This document shows positions 41,105-50,231 of a stretch of 64,000 bases of DNA, piece by piece (position 1 is the stretch's first letter; every line of letters starts with the position of its first letter). The notes under the pieces are model-generated. The model saw only the letters and a list, made by a program, of their open reading frames with translations. It was not told where the DNA came from and made no database searches. The stretch comes from Pseudomonas arsenicoxydans. GTDB lineage: Bacteria; Pseudomonadota; Gammaproteobacteria; Pseudomonadales; Pseudomonadaceae. The position numbers and the translations under genes were made by a program. The DNA is taken from contig NZ_RCZE01000013.1 in NCBI RefSeq assembly GCF_006438915.1, positions 62,001 through 126,000 on the forward strand, given 5' to 3'.

Positions 41105-42499
41105 TCATGTCTGAGGGATCAGGCTCTCCCGGCAATCCAGCACCAGCCGCGCGCCACCGAGTTCGCTGCTGCCCACCTCCAGCGCAAACCCATGCAAACC
41201 AGCAATCGCCGCAACAATCGACAATCCCAAACCAAACCCGCTTTTCTGATTACCACCCTCAGTCCGATAGAACCGCTGAAACACCGCTTCGCGTTCGGCC
41301 TCGGGAATTCCCGGCCCGGAGTCGAGCACTTCGATTCGCGTAAACCCGCCCTCGCTGACCCCACGCAAAATCACCTCGCCGCCGGGCGGTGTGAACTTTA
41401 TCGAGTTGCTCAGCAGATTCGCCACGGCTTCGAACAACAACGCCCGATCGCCATTCAGCGCTGGTAATGTCTGCGGCAATTGCAGCTTGAAGACCAGTTC
41501 ACCTTCCTCCGCCAGCGGCAGGTAAAAGTCGTGCAGCTCTAGCAGCAATGGCACCGGGTCCAGTTGCACAAAACCCGAGCGGCGCTGGCGATCCTCCAGC
41601 TCGGAGATCCGCAGCAACCCGCGAAAGCGCGCCATCAAGGTGTCGGCCTCACCGAGCACCGAATCCAGTTGCACGGCGAGCGTCGAGTCATCTCCCGCCT
41701 GCTGCTGAATCCGGTACAGCTGCGCCCGCAAGCGTGTCAGCGGGGTGCGCAGGTCGTGGGCGATGTTGTCACAGACACCCTTGACCTCGTGCATCAAGCG
41801 CTCGATACGTTCGAGCATGGCGTTGACGATGGTGGCGAGCATGTCCAGTTCGTCGCGGCGATTGGACAAGGGCAGGCGCCGGGTCAAGTCACCGGCGACG
41901 ATGGCTTCGGCGCTGGCTTGAATGGCACGGATGCGCCGCAGGGGCCGGCGGCGCAACAGGTGCCAACCGGCAATGCCCGGAATGATCGTCAAGGTCACGC
42001 CCCAGAACAACGCATGAAGGATGATCCGGGTGACGGCGAACAACGAACCGTTGTCGCGCACCAGCACCAGCCAGCGACCGTCGCGGGTCTGGGTCGCGAC
42101 CGCGTCGCAACTGTCGGCGGGCAGGATCGGGTCGTCGGAGTCGGTGCAGTCGCTGAGCATGTGGATCTTGCCGTCCAGCGGCAGGCCTTCGGGGATAAAA
42201 CGCAGGGCACCACTGAGGTAGCGATGCTGGTGATCGAACAGGCCATAGGCATCGATGCCCCGGATGTCGAAGGTCATGCTGACGGCGAGGGCGTCCACCA
42301 GTTGCTCGCCTTGAAAACGCGAAAACAGATGCTGACGTTGCATCAGCGAGTGTTTGGCCAGGTTGTCGAGGTAATCAGACACCTCGTAGTACATGACGCC
42401 CATGAGGATCGCGCTCCAGATCACGAACAGCGAACTGTAGAGCGCCAGCAAGCGGCTGCTGGAAGAGCGCCAGCCTTTAGACGGGTTCGGCAATGACAT
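41105..42499 (-). CDS. Two-component sensor histidine kinase
   Basis: The protein has 464 residues: a membrane segment at 15-40, a periplasmic sensor region with two cysteines (LSDCTDSDD, ADSCDAV), a second membrane segment near 175-195, a HAMP linker, the phosphoacceptor His in NIAHDLRTPLTRL, and the ATPase domain with N-box NLLSNSIKF, G1 DSGPGIP and G2 GFGLGLSIV. It overlaps the response regulator gene by 23 bases, so the pair is translated together. The signal is unknown. Confidence 0.93.
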   Translation of the reverse strand: MSLPNPSKGWRSSSSRLLALYSSLFVIWSAILMGVMYYEVSDYLDNLAKHSLMQRQHLFSRFQGEQLVDALAVSMTFDIRGIDAYGLFDHQHRYLSGALRFIPEGLPLDGKIHMLSDCTDSDDPILPADSCDAVATQTRDGRWLVLVRDNGSLFAVTRIILHALFWGVTLTIIPGIAGWHLLRRRPLRRIRAIQASAEAIVAGDLTRRLPLSNRRDELDMLATIVNAMLERIERLMHEVKGVCDNIAHDLRTPLTRLRAQLYRIQQQAGDDSTLAVQLDSVLGEADTLMARFRGLLRISELEDRQRRSGFVQLDPVPLLLELHDFYLPLAEEGELVFKLQLPQTLPALNGDRALLFEAVANLLSNSIKFTPPGGEVILRGVSEGGFTRIEVLDSGPGIPEAEREAVFQRFYRTEGGNQKSGFGLGLSIVAAIAGLHGFALEVGSSELGGARLVLDCRESLIPQT

Positions 42500-43160
42500 A
42501 ACCCGAGCCTCGCACGGTCCGAATCAGTGGGGCCTGGCCTTGTGGGTCGATTTTCTTGCGAAGACGGCCGATGTGCACGTCGATCAGGTTGGTGCCGGGG
42601 TCGAAGTGGTAGCCCCAGACTTCTTCGAAAATCATCATGCGCGACAGAATCTGCCCGGTGTTGCGCATCAGGAATTCGAGCAGTTTGTATTCGGTCGGCA
42701 GCAACGTCAGCAACAGGCCGGCGCGGCTGGCTTCGTGGCTGATCAGGTTGAGTTCCAGATCAGCTACTTTCAACGTCGTGGCCTGGGCGGTCACGGTGTT
42801 CTGGCGGCGCAGCAGCACTTCGACCCGGGCGGCCATTTCATCAGTGGCGAACGGCTTGGTCAGGTAGTCGTCACCGCCGGCGCGCAACCCCCGCACCCGC
42901 TCATCGACGTCGGAGAGGGCGCTGATCATCAGGATCGGCGTGGCCACGCCCATGGTCCGCAGCGTGGTGACAATCGCCAGGCCATCGAGCTCCGGCAGCA
43001 TGCGATCGAGGGTGATCAGGTCGTAGTCACCACTGACCGCACGCTCAAGGCCTTCGCGGCCATTGTCGACCCAGTCGACATCGAGGCCGTGGCTGCTCAG
43101 TTCGGCGACGATTTCCCGGGCGGTCACGGCGTCGTCTTCGATGGTCAAGATGCGGGTCAT
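42477..43160 (-). CDS. OmpR-family response regulator
   Basis: The protein has 227 residues from the ATG at 43160. The receiver domain has the acidic pair in LTIEDDAVTA, phosphoacceptor Asp in LITLDRMLPELDG, Thr/Ser in ISALSDVDE and Lys in YLTKPFATDE. The C-terminal winged helix (LLPTEYKLLEFLMRNTGQIL, HIGRLRKKIDPQG, VRGSGYVI) binds DNA. It is cognate to the overlapping kinase gene. Confidence 0.95.
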   Translation of the reverse strand: MTRILTIEDDAVTAREIVAELSSHGLDVDWVDNGREGLERAVSGDYDLITLDRMLPELDGLAIVTTLRTMGVATPILMISALSDVDERVRGLRAGGDDYLTKPFATDEMAARVEVLLRRQNTVTAQATTLKVADLELNLISHEASRAGLLLTLLPTEYKLLEFLMRNTGQILSRMMIFEEVWGYHFDPGTNLIDVHIGRLRKKIDPQGQAPLIRTVRGSGYVIAEPV

Positions 43161-43367
43161 AGGGCTGGCCTGATTAGCGGTTCTCAATGATGTGCAGCAT
43201 TTTGCCAAGAAATGATCGATGCCTTTCTAAATAAAACTTCATGCGCTCACTATTTCAATCAATGCAGAAAACCCGCTGCGCTGAGGCATTCCTTGCAAAT
43301 TGCATGAGAAAAGGAAGTTCAATATTTGTAAGTGCTTGAAAAACAATGAGATGTTAAAAAATCGCGA

Positions 43368-43385
43368 CTGGCACGCTGACTGCAA
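43368..43385 (+). promoter_or_regulatory. Candidate sigma-54 promoter
   Basis: CTGGCACGCTGACTGCAA has GG at 43370-43371 and GC at 43382-43383 with exactly ten bases between, the -24/-12 spacing. It differs from the consensus only in CTGCA for TTGCA. It would start transcription about 45 bases before the membrane-protein gene at 43439. Confidence 0.55.
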
Positions 43386-43438
43386 TGGTGCATTTGAAGA
43401 GTTGTAACACCATCTTTCCTGCCTGGAGCGATAAAACA

Positions 43439-44368
43439 ATGAATAGATCTTCTGATGGTTTCTATAACGTCGCAGAAGAAACGAGCACGCTCTCGGGTGT
43501 GTCCTGGGGGGCGATCTTCGCCGGGGCCGCTGCTGCGGCGGCGTTGTCGCTAATCCTGGTGCTGCTCGGTTTCGGCCTCGGATTTTCGGCGGTGTCGCCG
43601 TGGGCCAATGAAGGTGTGAGTGCCAAGGGTTTGGGCATTTCGACCATCGTGTGGCTGGCGGTGACGCAAATCCTGGCGGCCGGGGCTGGCGGATACATTG
43701 CCGGTCGCTTGCGGGTCAAGTGGGCCAACATGCACGGGGATGAAGTGTATTTCCGTGATACCGCCCATGGCTTTCTCGCCTGGTGCGTGGCGACGCTTGT
43801 GACCGCGACCCTGGTGGTCGGCTCGGTCAGTAGTGTCGTCAGTGGTGGCATGCAGGCTGGGGCCAATATGGTCGGCGGGGCGGCCAGTGCGGCCACTCAA
43901 GCCGCCGGCACCGCTGCCGCCAATACCAATAGCGATCAGTACGGCTATTTCGTCGACAGCCTGTTCCGTGACGATCGTCCGGCCGCCGTCAGCGATGACG
44001 CCGCGCGCGGCACCGTGACTCGCATCTTTGTGCGCAGCCTGGGCAACAACGGCCTGAGTGCCGAAGACCGGACCTACCTCGCACAAATGGTCGCCCAACG
44101 CACCAACCTGACTCAGGCAGACGCCGAACGTCGTGTCGATGAAGTCTATGCCCGTACGCAAAAAGCCGTGGCCGACGCCAAACTGGCTGCCCAACAAGCT
44201 GCTGACAAAGCCGCGAAAGTCGCTGCCTGGACGTCGCTGTGGATGTTCGTCGCGCTGCTCATCGGCGCGTTTTTCGCCAGCCTCGCCGCCACTTTTGGTG
44301 GTCGTCGTCGGGACGCCGTTGTGTACGTGGAAACCGACACTTACGTCACTACCACCCCTGTTCGCTAA
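43439..44368 (+). CDS. Conserved-looking membrane protein
   Basis: The protein has 309 residues from ATG 43439 (GGAG upstream). Three N-terminal glycine-rich membrane segments (GVSWGAIFAGAAAAAALSLI, ILAAGAGGYIAGRLRVKW, FLAWCVATLVTATLVVGSVS), a soluble middle with an Ala-rich helical part (AQQAADKAAKVAA), and a last membrane segment before a short Thr-rich tail. No enzymatic motif was found. Together with the 24-residue peptide encoded 15 bases downstream it forms a small operon behind a sigma-54-like promoter; stress or envelope function is a guess. Confidence 0.75.
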   Translation: MNRSSDGFYNVAEETSTLSGVSWGAIFAGAAAAAALSLILVLLGFGLGFSAVSPWANEGVSAKGLGISTIVWLAVTQILAAGAGGYIAGRLRVKWANMHGDEVYFRDTAHGFLAWCVATLVTATLVVGSVSSVVSGGMQAGANMVGGAASAATQAAGTAAANTNSDQYGYFVDSLFRDDRPAAVSDDAARGTVTRIFVRSLGNNGLSAEDRTYLAQMVAQRTNLTQADAERRVDEVYARTQKAVADAKLAAQQAADKAAKVAAWTSLWMFVALLIGAFFASLAATFGGRRRDAVVYVETDTYVTTTPVR

Positions 44369-44383
44369 CCCAGGAGAATCATC

Positions 44384-44458
44384 ATGCGCTCATTACTGCT
44401 GTTCTTTCTTGGCGTGCCGATCCCGATCATTATCCTGATCGCCCTGTTCATGCATTGA
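44384..44458 (+). CDS. 24-residue hydrophobic peptide
   Basis: AGGAGAATC precedes ATG 44384. The product is one membrane-spanning segment, starting MRSLLLFFLGVPIP and ending LIALFMH, with TGA at 44456-44458. I recall near-identical tiny proteins in other proteobacteria, which supports it as a real gene. It is probably a partner or regulator of the membrane protein encoded upstream. Confidence 0.7.
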   Translation: MRSLLLFFLGVPIPIIILIALFMH

Positions 44459-44550
44459 TCCGCTGAGGCTCATGCCTCTGCCGCTTCCGCCTCTGGTGGA
44501 AGCGGCGTTTTGCTTTGTGGCCCCCAATAAAGCGAAGATGCTGCACAACT

Positions 44551-44640
44551 TTGGGAGCGGGCTTGCTCGCGAAGGCGTAGTTACTTTCAACACCTTCGTT
44601 GCCTGACACTCCGCCTTCGCGAGCAAGCCCGCTCCCACAT
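44551..44640. repeat. REP pair, family A
   Basis: Inverted TTGGGAGCGGGCTTGCTCGC units with a 30-base spacer lie before the next gene. Confidence 0.9.
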
Positions 44641-44670
44641 TTAATTTGTGTTGCCTTGGGGAGATGTGCG

Positions 44671-45210
44671 TTGGACAAAAAGGAAATCAAGCGGCAGGTG
44701 ATGGCGGCACTCGACGCCGGGCACTGCAAAACCGCGACGTTCAAGGCGTTTTCCGGTGGAGTGGTCAAGGACCGGGTACTCGCTTACTGGATCGGCGCCA
44801 GGCCGGATCCGGCGTTGCGGGAAAAACACTCGCTCAAGGTCAACATTCTGCTCGCACTGACTTGCCTTCAAGCCTTGCTGGGGGCCGTGACCGGATTTTA
44901 TCTGGGCTCGATGATCGGCCCCGGTGCCGTGGTGTTTTTCACCCTGTTTGCGGCGTTGGTGCCGCTGGCGTTTGCGTGGGGTTTCTACAAGAACTCGGCG
45001 CAGGCCTATACCATTTACATGATTCTGACCGTCAGCCAGATCGGGCGGATGTTTCAGGGGTATGAGGAAGATCCGGTGATGACGGTGGTCGGTGTGGTGA
45101 TCACGTTGGCCATGGTGTTTTATGTGGCCTGGGTGAAGGCGCTGCTGTTCCCGGACCTGGGCTTTGTGGGCTCGAAAAAGGTTAAGGGGCAGTTTGTGTT
45201 TTCCAACTGA
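44671..45210 (+). CDS. Small inner-membrane protein, TTG start
   Basis: The protein has 179 residues. The TTG at 44671 is chosen because GGGGAG lies seven bases upstream and the frame before it encodes only REP sequence. A basic cytosolic N-terminus (DKKEIKRQVM) is followed by four membrane segments (LLALTCLQALLGAVTGFYLG, VVFFTLFAALVPLAFAWGFY, TIYMILTVSQIGRMF, GVVITLAMVFYVAWVKALLF). No family recognised with certainty. Confidence 0.7.
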   Translation: MDKKEIKRQVMAALDAGHCKTATFKAFSGGVVKDRVLAYWIGARPDPALREKHSLKVNILLALTCLQALLGAVTGFYLGSMIGPGAVVFFTLFAALVPLAFAWGFYKNSAQAYTIYMILTVSQIGRMFQGYEEDPVMTVVGVVITLAMVFYVAWVKALLFPDLGFVGSKKVKGQFVFSN

Positions 45211-45227
45211 TGCTCGGGTGGGGGCCT

Positions 45228-45330
45228 GGCATTGCACCGCGTTATCGTTCATCGCGGGCAAGCCATGCTCCTACAGGGCGAACGCGGTTTACTGTAGGAG
45301 TGAGCCTGCTCGCGATAGCGGAATAACCAC
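45228..45330. repeat. REP half-units in mixed arrangement
   Basis: A diverged unit (ATCGCGGGCAAGCCATGCTC then CTACAGG) is followed by TGTAGGAGTGAGCCTGCTCG; the two arms come from different variants. Confidence 0.75.
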
Positions 45331-45340
45331 CACCGATAAT

Positions 45341-47152
45341 TTAAGCTTTGCCCGCTTCCTGCTCCTCCAACTGATCCGACTCAAACAATTTAGCCAATTC
45401 CGCCCGCGCTTCTTGCGCCGTCTGCAACACCTTCGCCGCATCGTCATACACCGCGTGCTGGGCCTCCAACACCTGTTCATCGTGATGCTTGAAACGCTTG
45501 ATCCGTGCATCCGCCTGCGCTTGGGTCAACCCCAGTCCAACCAGTGTGCGCCGGCTCATTTCCAGGCTTGAATAATAGGTTTCACGAATCGCTTCGGCCC
45601 CCAGGTCCACCAGGCGATGCACATGCTGGCGGTTACGCGCCCGGGCAATGATTTTGATGTGCGGGTACAACCGGTGCACCACCTCGGCGGTCTTGATATT
45701 GGTGTCTGGATCATCGGTGGCGATGATGAAATATTCCGCCTGTTCGACCTTGGCTGCGCTGAGGATCTCCGGGCGCATCGGGTCGCCATAGAACACCGGC
45801 ACGCCGCCAAAACTGCGCGACAGTTCGATGGTTTCCACCGACGTATCGAGCGCCACGAACTTGATGTTCTGCGCCCGCAGAATCCGCGCAACGATCTGCC
45901 CCATCCGGCCCATGCCGGCAATCACTACGCGTGGCGCATCGGTATCGATATCGCGGAATTTCTCCGGCACCACCACGGGCTGAACCGTGGGCGAATACAG
46001 TCGGGCACACAGCAGCAACAACAGCGGAGTCACCGCCATGGACAGAGTGATCGTCAGCACCAGTAAGTCGTACAGGTACGGCTCGAAAAGGCCCTGATCG
46101 CGGCCGATCTTGAACACCACAAACGCGAATTCACCACCAGCCGCCAGCACGATGCCCAGGCGCAACGCACTGACTTTGCCCAGACCACCGGCCAATCGGC
46201 CGACCACAAACAGCAGCGGCAATTTGATTGCGATCAGCAGCAGGGTCAGCCCCAGTACCGCCAGCGGGGCGCTGAGCAGCAGACTGAGGTTGGCGCCCAT
46301 GCCGACGCTGATGAAGAACAGCCCCAACAGCAGGCCCTTGAACGGCTCGATCTGCGCTTCCAGTTCATGTCGGTATTCAGAGTCCGCCAGCAGCAACCCG
46401 GCGAGGAACGCGCCGAGCGCCATGGACACGCCGACCAGGTCCATCAGCCACGCCGTGCCGATCACCACCAGCAACGCCGTGGCGGTGGATACCTCGGGCA
46501 AACTGGTTTTGGCGACGATGCGAAACACCGGGCGCAACAGATAGCGCCCACCGATGACCACCACCGCAATGCTGCCCAACACGCGCAAACCGTGATTCAG
46601 ATCTTCAGCGGCGGTGGAGGTGTGATCGCCGCCGGCAAGCAGCGGAACCATGGCGATCAGCGGGATGGCGGCGATGTCCTGAAACAGCAGAATCGCAAAC
46701 GCCAATCGACCGTGGGGACTGGTCAGCTCCTTGCGTTCGGCCAGGCTTTGCAAGCCAAACGCAGTGGACGACAGGGCAAGGCCAAGCCCGAGCACGATGG
46801 CGCTGTTCAGCGGCTGGCCGAAGACGAGCAGCGCCAGCACACCAATCACTGAACCGGTCAGCAGCACTTGCGCCAGGCCTACGCCGAACACCGCTTTGCG
46901 CATCACCCACAAACGTCGTGGCGACAGCTCCAGACCAATGATGAACAGCAGCAACACCACGCCGAGTTCAGAGATATGGCTGACGCTTTGCGGATTGCCG
47001 ATCAGCCCCAGCACCGACGGCCCGATGAGGACGCCGGCAAACAGATAACCCAGCACGGCTCCCAGTTGCAGGCGTTTGGCCAAGGGCACGGTGAGCACCG
47101 CCGCGAACAGAAACACGACAGCGGCTTGCAACAGGTTGCCTTCATGGGGCAT
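45341..47152 (-). CDS. KefB/KefC-type monovalent cation:proton antiporter
   Basis: The protein has 603 residues. The N-terminal CPA2 exchanger domain has about twelve helices (GLELSPRRLWVMRKAVFG, AILLFQDIAAIPLIAMVPLL with the transport Asp). The RCK/TrkA-N regulatory domain begins near residue 400 with the nucleotide motif VVIAGMGRMGQIVARIL and FVALDTSVETIELSR. It exports K+ (or Na+) in exchange for protons, probably gated by a cytosolic ligand such as glutathione conjugates or NADH. A Glu/Ala-rich helix ends the protein. Confidence 0.9.
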   Translation of the reverse strand: MPHEGNLLQAAVVFLFAAVLTVPLAKRLQLGAVLGYLFAGVLIGPSVLGLIGNPQSVSHISELGVVLLLFIIGLELSPRRLWVMRKAVFGVGLAQVLLTGSVIGVLALLVFGQPLNSAIVLGLGLALSSTAFGLQSLAERKELTSPHGRLAFAILLFQDIAAIPLIAMVPLLAGGDHTSTAAEDLNHGLRVLGSIAVVVIGGRYLLRPVFRIVAKTSLPEVSTATALLVVIGTAWLMDLVGVSMALGAFLAGLLLADSEYRHELEAQIEPFKGLLLGLFFISVGMGANLSLLLSAPLAVLGLTLLLIAIKLPLLFVVGRLAGGLGKVSALRLGIVLAAGGEFAFVVFKIGRDQGLFEPYLYDLLVLTITLSMAVTPLLLLLCARLYSPTVQPVVVPEKFRDIDTDAPRVVIAGMGRMGQIVARILRAQNIKFVALDTSVETIELSRSFGGVPVFYGDPMRPEILSAAKVEQAEYFIIATDDPDTNIKTAEVVHRLYPHIKIIARARNRQHVHRLVDLGAEAIRETYYSSLEMSRRTLVGLGLTQAQADARIKRFKHHDEQVLEAQHAVYDDAAKVLQTAQEARAELAKLFESDQLEEQEAGKA

Positions 47153-47238
47153 GGCTTACTCCAACACTCGATACGGCGGAGCGCCAAGGATAAAGGCTGC
47201 GGCGGGATGAGTCAGCCGTGTTGGCCGACAAACCGCGA

Positions 47239-47345
47239 ATACCGCTATAGCGAGCAGGCTCACTCCCACAGTTGATCTTCGGTGAACACAAATTCTGTGC
47301 CCGACTCAGATCCATTGTGGGAGCGAGCTTGCTCGCGATGGCGTC
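47239..47345. repeat. REP pair, family A variant, long spacer
   Basis: CGCTATAGCGAGCAGGCTCA and TGTGGGAGCGAGCTTGCTCG face each other over about 50 bases. Confidence 0.85.
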
Positions 47346-47364
47346 CGGACGGACAACCAGTCAG

Positions 47365-47970
47365 TCAGATAAACGCCTCGATATGCGCCATCCCCCGAGC
47401 CACATATTCTTCCTTCTCACCCACCGGTGCGAAGTTGTGCAACACCTCTCGCGCCGCTTCAGTGCTTTTCAACCGAGCCAGAAACCACACCGCCAAATAC
47501 TGCGCCGACAAACATCCACCCGCCGTGGCGACATTCCCATTGGCATAGAAAGCCTGATTCACCACGTTGACCCCGGCCGCCTGCACCCAAGGCTTGCTGA
47601 TGGCATCAGTGCAAGCGGGGGCATCACCCAGCAAGCCAAGCCTGGCCAGCAAAAAGGTCCCGGAACACTGCGCGGCCAATAACTGGCGGCCTGGATCGAA
47701 GCGCAACTGATCCATGATCGTCGCGTCCTCTGCCACTTCGCGGGTCTTGCGGCCACTGCCGACCAGCACCGCATCCGCCTGACAAGCCTCGGCCAGATCA
47801 ATGTGCGCATCAATGGTCAAACCGTTCATGGACGTGACGCGCGGCGTCGGCGAGGCAATGCTCACGCGCCAGTCCTTGTCACCCAGCAGCGACACGCGGC
47901 TGAGCATGCCGTAGGCGATCAGGGAATCGAGTTCGTTGAAGCCGTCGAAGGTCAGAATGGCAATGTGCAT
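47365..47970 (-). CDS. DJ-1/PfpI-family protein
   Basis: The protein has 201 residues: a lone class I glutamine amidotransferase-like domain with the nucleophile elbow in LLAAQCSGTFLLARLG. It lacks the AraC DNA-binding part seen in the GlxA-type protein elsewhere in this window. Such proteins are hydratases (isocyanide hydratase), chaperones or deglycases; the AQCSGTF elbow is like isonitrile hydratase-type members. Substrate uncertain. Confidence 0.85.
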   Translation of the reverse strand: MHIAILTFDGFNELDSLIAYGMLSRVSLLGDKDWRVSIASPTPRVTSMNGLTIDAHIDLAEACQADAVLVGSGRKTREVAEDATIMDQLRFDPGRQLLAAQCSGTFLLARLGLLGDAPACTDAISKPWVQAAGVNVVNQAFYANGNVATAGGCLSAQYLAVWFLARLKSTEAAREVLHNFAPVGEKEEYVARGMAHIEAFI

Positions 47971-48122
47971 GGCGGTTGATCCTGAGTGTATTCACGCAGC
48001 CTACGCCGACCCGAGGCGCGGTTCCCGGTACAGTCCGGCACAGATTCATCGCAACAGTAAGGAATGATTCACCGCGAGCACAGTCGGAGTACAGGTGCCA
48101 TGACATTACTGGAGGATCACCC

Positions 48123-48431
48123 ATGAACCGCAAAACCCTCATCGCCGCCCTGGCCATTGCCGCCGGCGTTGCCGGTATCAACCCCATCGTTCAGGCGGCT
48201 GAGACCCCTCAGAAAACCGTGCAGCCCGGGGTCAATAACTCCCGGGAACTGGTGGTCGGCGACCGCGCCCCGGACATCTACCAGCGCAGCGAAAAAGCCC
48301 TGGCTAACTGGAAGGACAAAGGCCTGAAAGCCCCGAAGGATCAGGCTCAGTGGGTGCAGATCAATGACAAGTACATGATGGTGATGATCACCAACGGGAC
48401 AATTGTGGACATCACGCCGGTGGAGCGTTAG
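48123..48431 (+). CDS. RcnB-like periplasmic protein
   Basis: The protein has 102 residues from ATG 48123 (GGAGGATC upstream). A signal peptide (MNRKTLIAALAIAAGVAGIN to VQA) is followed by the RcnB pattern: VGDRAPDIYQRSEKALANWK, then the compact end AQWVQINDKYMMVMITNGTI and VDITPVER. RcnB in E. coli tunes periplasmic nickel/cobalt efflux. No metal-efflux gene is adjacent. Confidence 0.8.
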   Translation: MNRKTLIAALAIAAGVAGINPIVQAAETPQKTVQPGVNNSRELVVGDRAPDIYQRSEKALANWKDKGLKAPKDQAQWVQINDKYMMVMITNGTIVDITPVER

Positions 48432-48530
48432 TCGCCTGCAACAATTAGCCATGGATGGTTAATTGAAATAGCCGGCCGTTCCGGTGAATCTGTGCGGCGA
48501 TTTCATTGACTGGATGTCAGGAGCGGCTCG

Positions 48531-49019
48531 TTGGAAAAGAAACCTCTCTACCGCAAGGAAAACACCCGTACTTGGGGCGTTCGGCGTAACGACATTGCGG
48601 GCGAGTATCGGCACCAGCGTAATACCAAGGCTGAAGTTCAAAGCGACGTGTCACGGGGTTCGATGCACGGAACGCGCCGTCATGGGTTCGACTACACACC
48701 TTTGTTCCGGTTTCTGTTGTCCCGCGTCGGTAGGCAATGGGATGAGGTTTTCAGTGAGGCGGGAGCTCGTCTCGACAACTCCGAGCCGGTGTTCTGGATG
48801 GTTGCCCTGCATGAAAGCGAAAGGCAGGAGACGGTGCGTCTGGGGGAGTCGAGCTATTTCAGTGGGTTGTATGTGGATGACTTGGGAGTTCTGCAGATCG
48901 TTAACCCCGAACTGACGGCGCAGAGCATGATGCCTTACTGTCACTGCTGCACCCACACCTTCAATGGCGAACTTTTTGGCCAACGCAAGGACAGGGCAGC
49001 TCATTCAACCCGGCTGTGA
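48531..49019 (+). CDS. Hypothetical protein with TTG start
   Basis: The protein has 162 residues from TTG 48531, chosen for AGGAG eight bases upstream. The N-terminal third is very basic (KKPLYRKENTRTWGVRRND), and the C-terminal part carries a cluster of Cys and His (MPYCHCCTHTFNGE) that might bind a metal. It overlaps the end of the convergent diguanylate cyclase gene by 19 bases. I do not recognise the family. Confidence 0.55.
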   Translation: MEKKPLYRKENTRTWGVRRNDIAGEYRHQRNTKAEVQSDVSRGSMHGTRRHGFDYTPLFRFLLSRVGRQWDEVFSEAGARLDNSEPVFWMVALHESERQETVRLGESSYFSGLYVDDLGVLQIVNPELTAQSMMPYCHCCTHTFNGELFGQRKDRAAHSTRL

Positions 49020-50074
49020 ATGCCCATCTGTTCACCCAACCGATACTGATTATTGCTACTGCGCTTGGCCTCATACATCGCCAGGTCTGCAATGTGAATC
49101 AGCCGATCCATGCTCGGCGCGTGGTCCGGGTACACCGCGACACCGAGGCTGGTGCCAATGTGGCGCTGGTCGTTGCCGATGGTGATGGGCGGTGACAGTT
49201 CGACGAAGATTTTCTGGCAGATGCTGCGCGCTTCATCCTGCAGATCGATGCCTTTGGGCAACCCTTGAAGGATCACCACGAATTCGTCACCACCAATGCG
49301 GGCAACGGTGTCGGTTGAACGCAGGATTTTCTTCAGGCGTGTGGCGGTGGTGACCAAGACGCGGTCGCCGGCCGCGTGACCGTAGTGATCGTTGATCGCC
49401 TTGAAGCCATTGAGGTCGACAAACACCAGCGCCACCCGGGTGGCGCCGATGCGCGCCTGTTCCAGCGCTTCGGACAGACGCTCTTCCAGCACCAACCGAT
49501 TAGGCAGGCCGGTCAACGGGTCGTAGTGAGCCAAGTGCTGGAGGTAACTGGCGGAGGCTTTTTCCTCGGTGATGTCGCGCACCACGCCCATCATTTTGAT
49601 GGTGGCATCGTGGTCGTTCTTGACCACATTGCCGGTCTCTCGCAGCCAGTGAATACTGCCGTCGGGCCAGACGACTCGGTATTCCTCGTCATGGTTCTCG
49701 CCGGTTTCCAGGCAGCGCAGCTCCCCGGCCCGCACGCTGGTGCGGTCCGCCGGGTGTACGCAGGCGCAAAACAGGGCGTAGGAGGGCGTCACTTCGCCGA
49801 TCTTGAACCCGAACATGCCGTAGATCGCATCCGACCAGTAAAGCTTGTCGGTGTCGACGTCCCAGTCCCAGGTGCCGATGCGAGCGAAGTATTGGCTGCG
49901 TTTGAAGCGTTCGGCATCACCGTCCTGGCGCACGGACGGTCCCTCGGCCAGGCTGGCGATCAGCACGCGACACTCGGCCAACTGCTGTTTCAGCGTGCGC
50001 ACGCGATAGATCATCGCGATGAGCAGGGCAAACATGACAGAGCCGATGGCTGCGCTGGTCCAGGCCAGAATCAT
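49001..50074 (-). CDS. Membrane-anchored PAS-GGDEF diguanylate cyclase
   Basis: The protein has 357 residues. A single N-terminal membrane segment (ILAWTSAAIGSVMFALLIAM) and a short coiled coil are followed by a PAS domain (about residues 60-180, FARIGTWDWDVDTDKLYWSD, YRVVWPDGSIHWLRETGNV) and a GGDEF domain with the intact active site ARIGGDEFVVILQG. It makes cyclic di-GMP from GTP. No EAL domain is present. An RxxD inhibitory site upstream of GGDEF is not obvious. Confidence 0.93.
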   Translation of the reverse strand: MILAWTSAAIGSVMFALLIAMIYRVRTLKQQLAECRVLIASLAEGPSVRQDGDAERFKRSQYFARIGTWDWDVDTDKLYWSDAIYGMFGFKIGEVTPSYALFCACVHPADRTSVRAGELRCLETGENHDEEYRVVWPDGSIHWLRETGNVVKNDHDATIKMMGVVRDITEEKASASYLQHLAHYDPLTGLPNRLVLEERLSEALEQARIGATRVALVFVDLNGFKAINDHYGHAAGDRVLVTTATRLKKILRSTDTVARIGGDEFVVILQGLPKGIDLQDEARSICQKIFVELSPPITIGNDQRHIGTSLGVAVYPDHAPSMDRLIHIADLAMYEAKRSSNNQYRLGEQMGIHSRVE

Positions 50075-50231
50075 TCAGGAATAGTCATTGGGTATTAAAC
50101 CGAGGGAAACGTTGGTGCTTATGTTAGTTCACCGCGCTGTTGGGTTGCAGTCGCTTTCTGTCTGACGAGCGCTAGACTTTCTGTGCACGCCATCTGCTTC
50201 GTGATCATCCGTCAGCCAGGAGATCCTCAGC

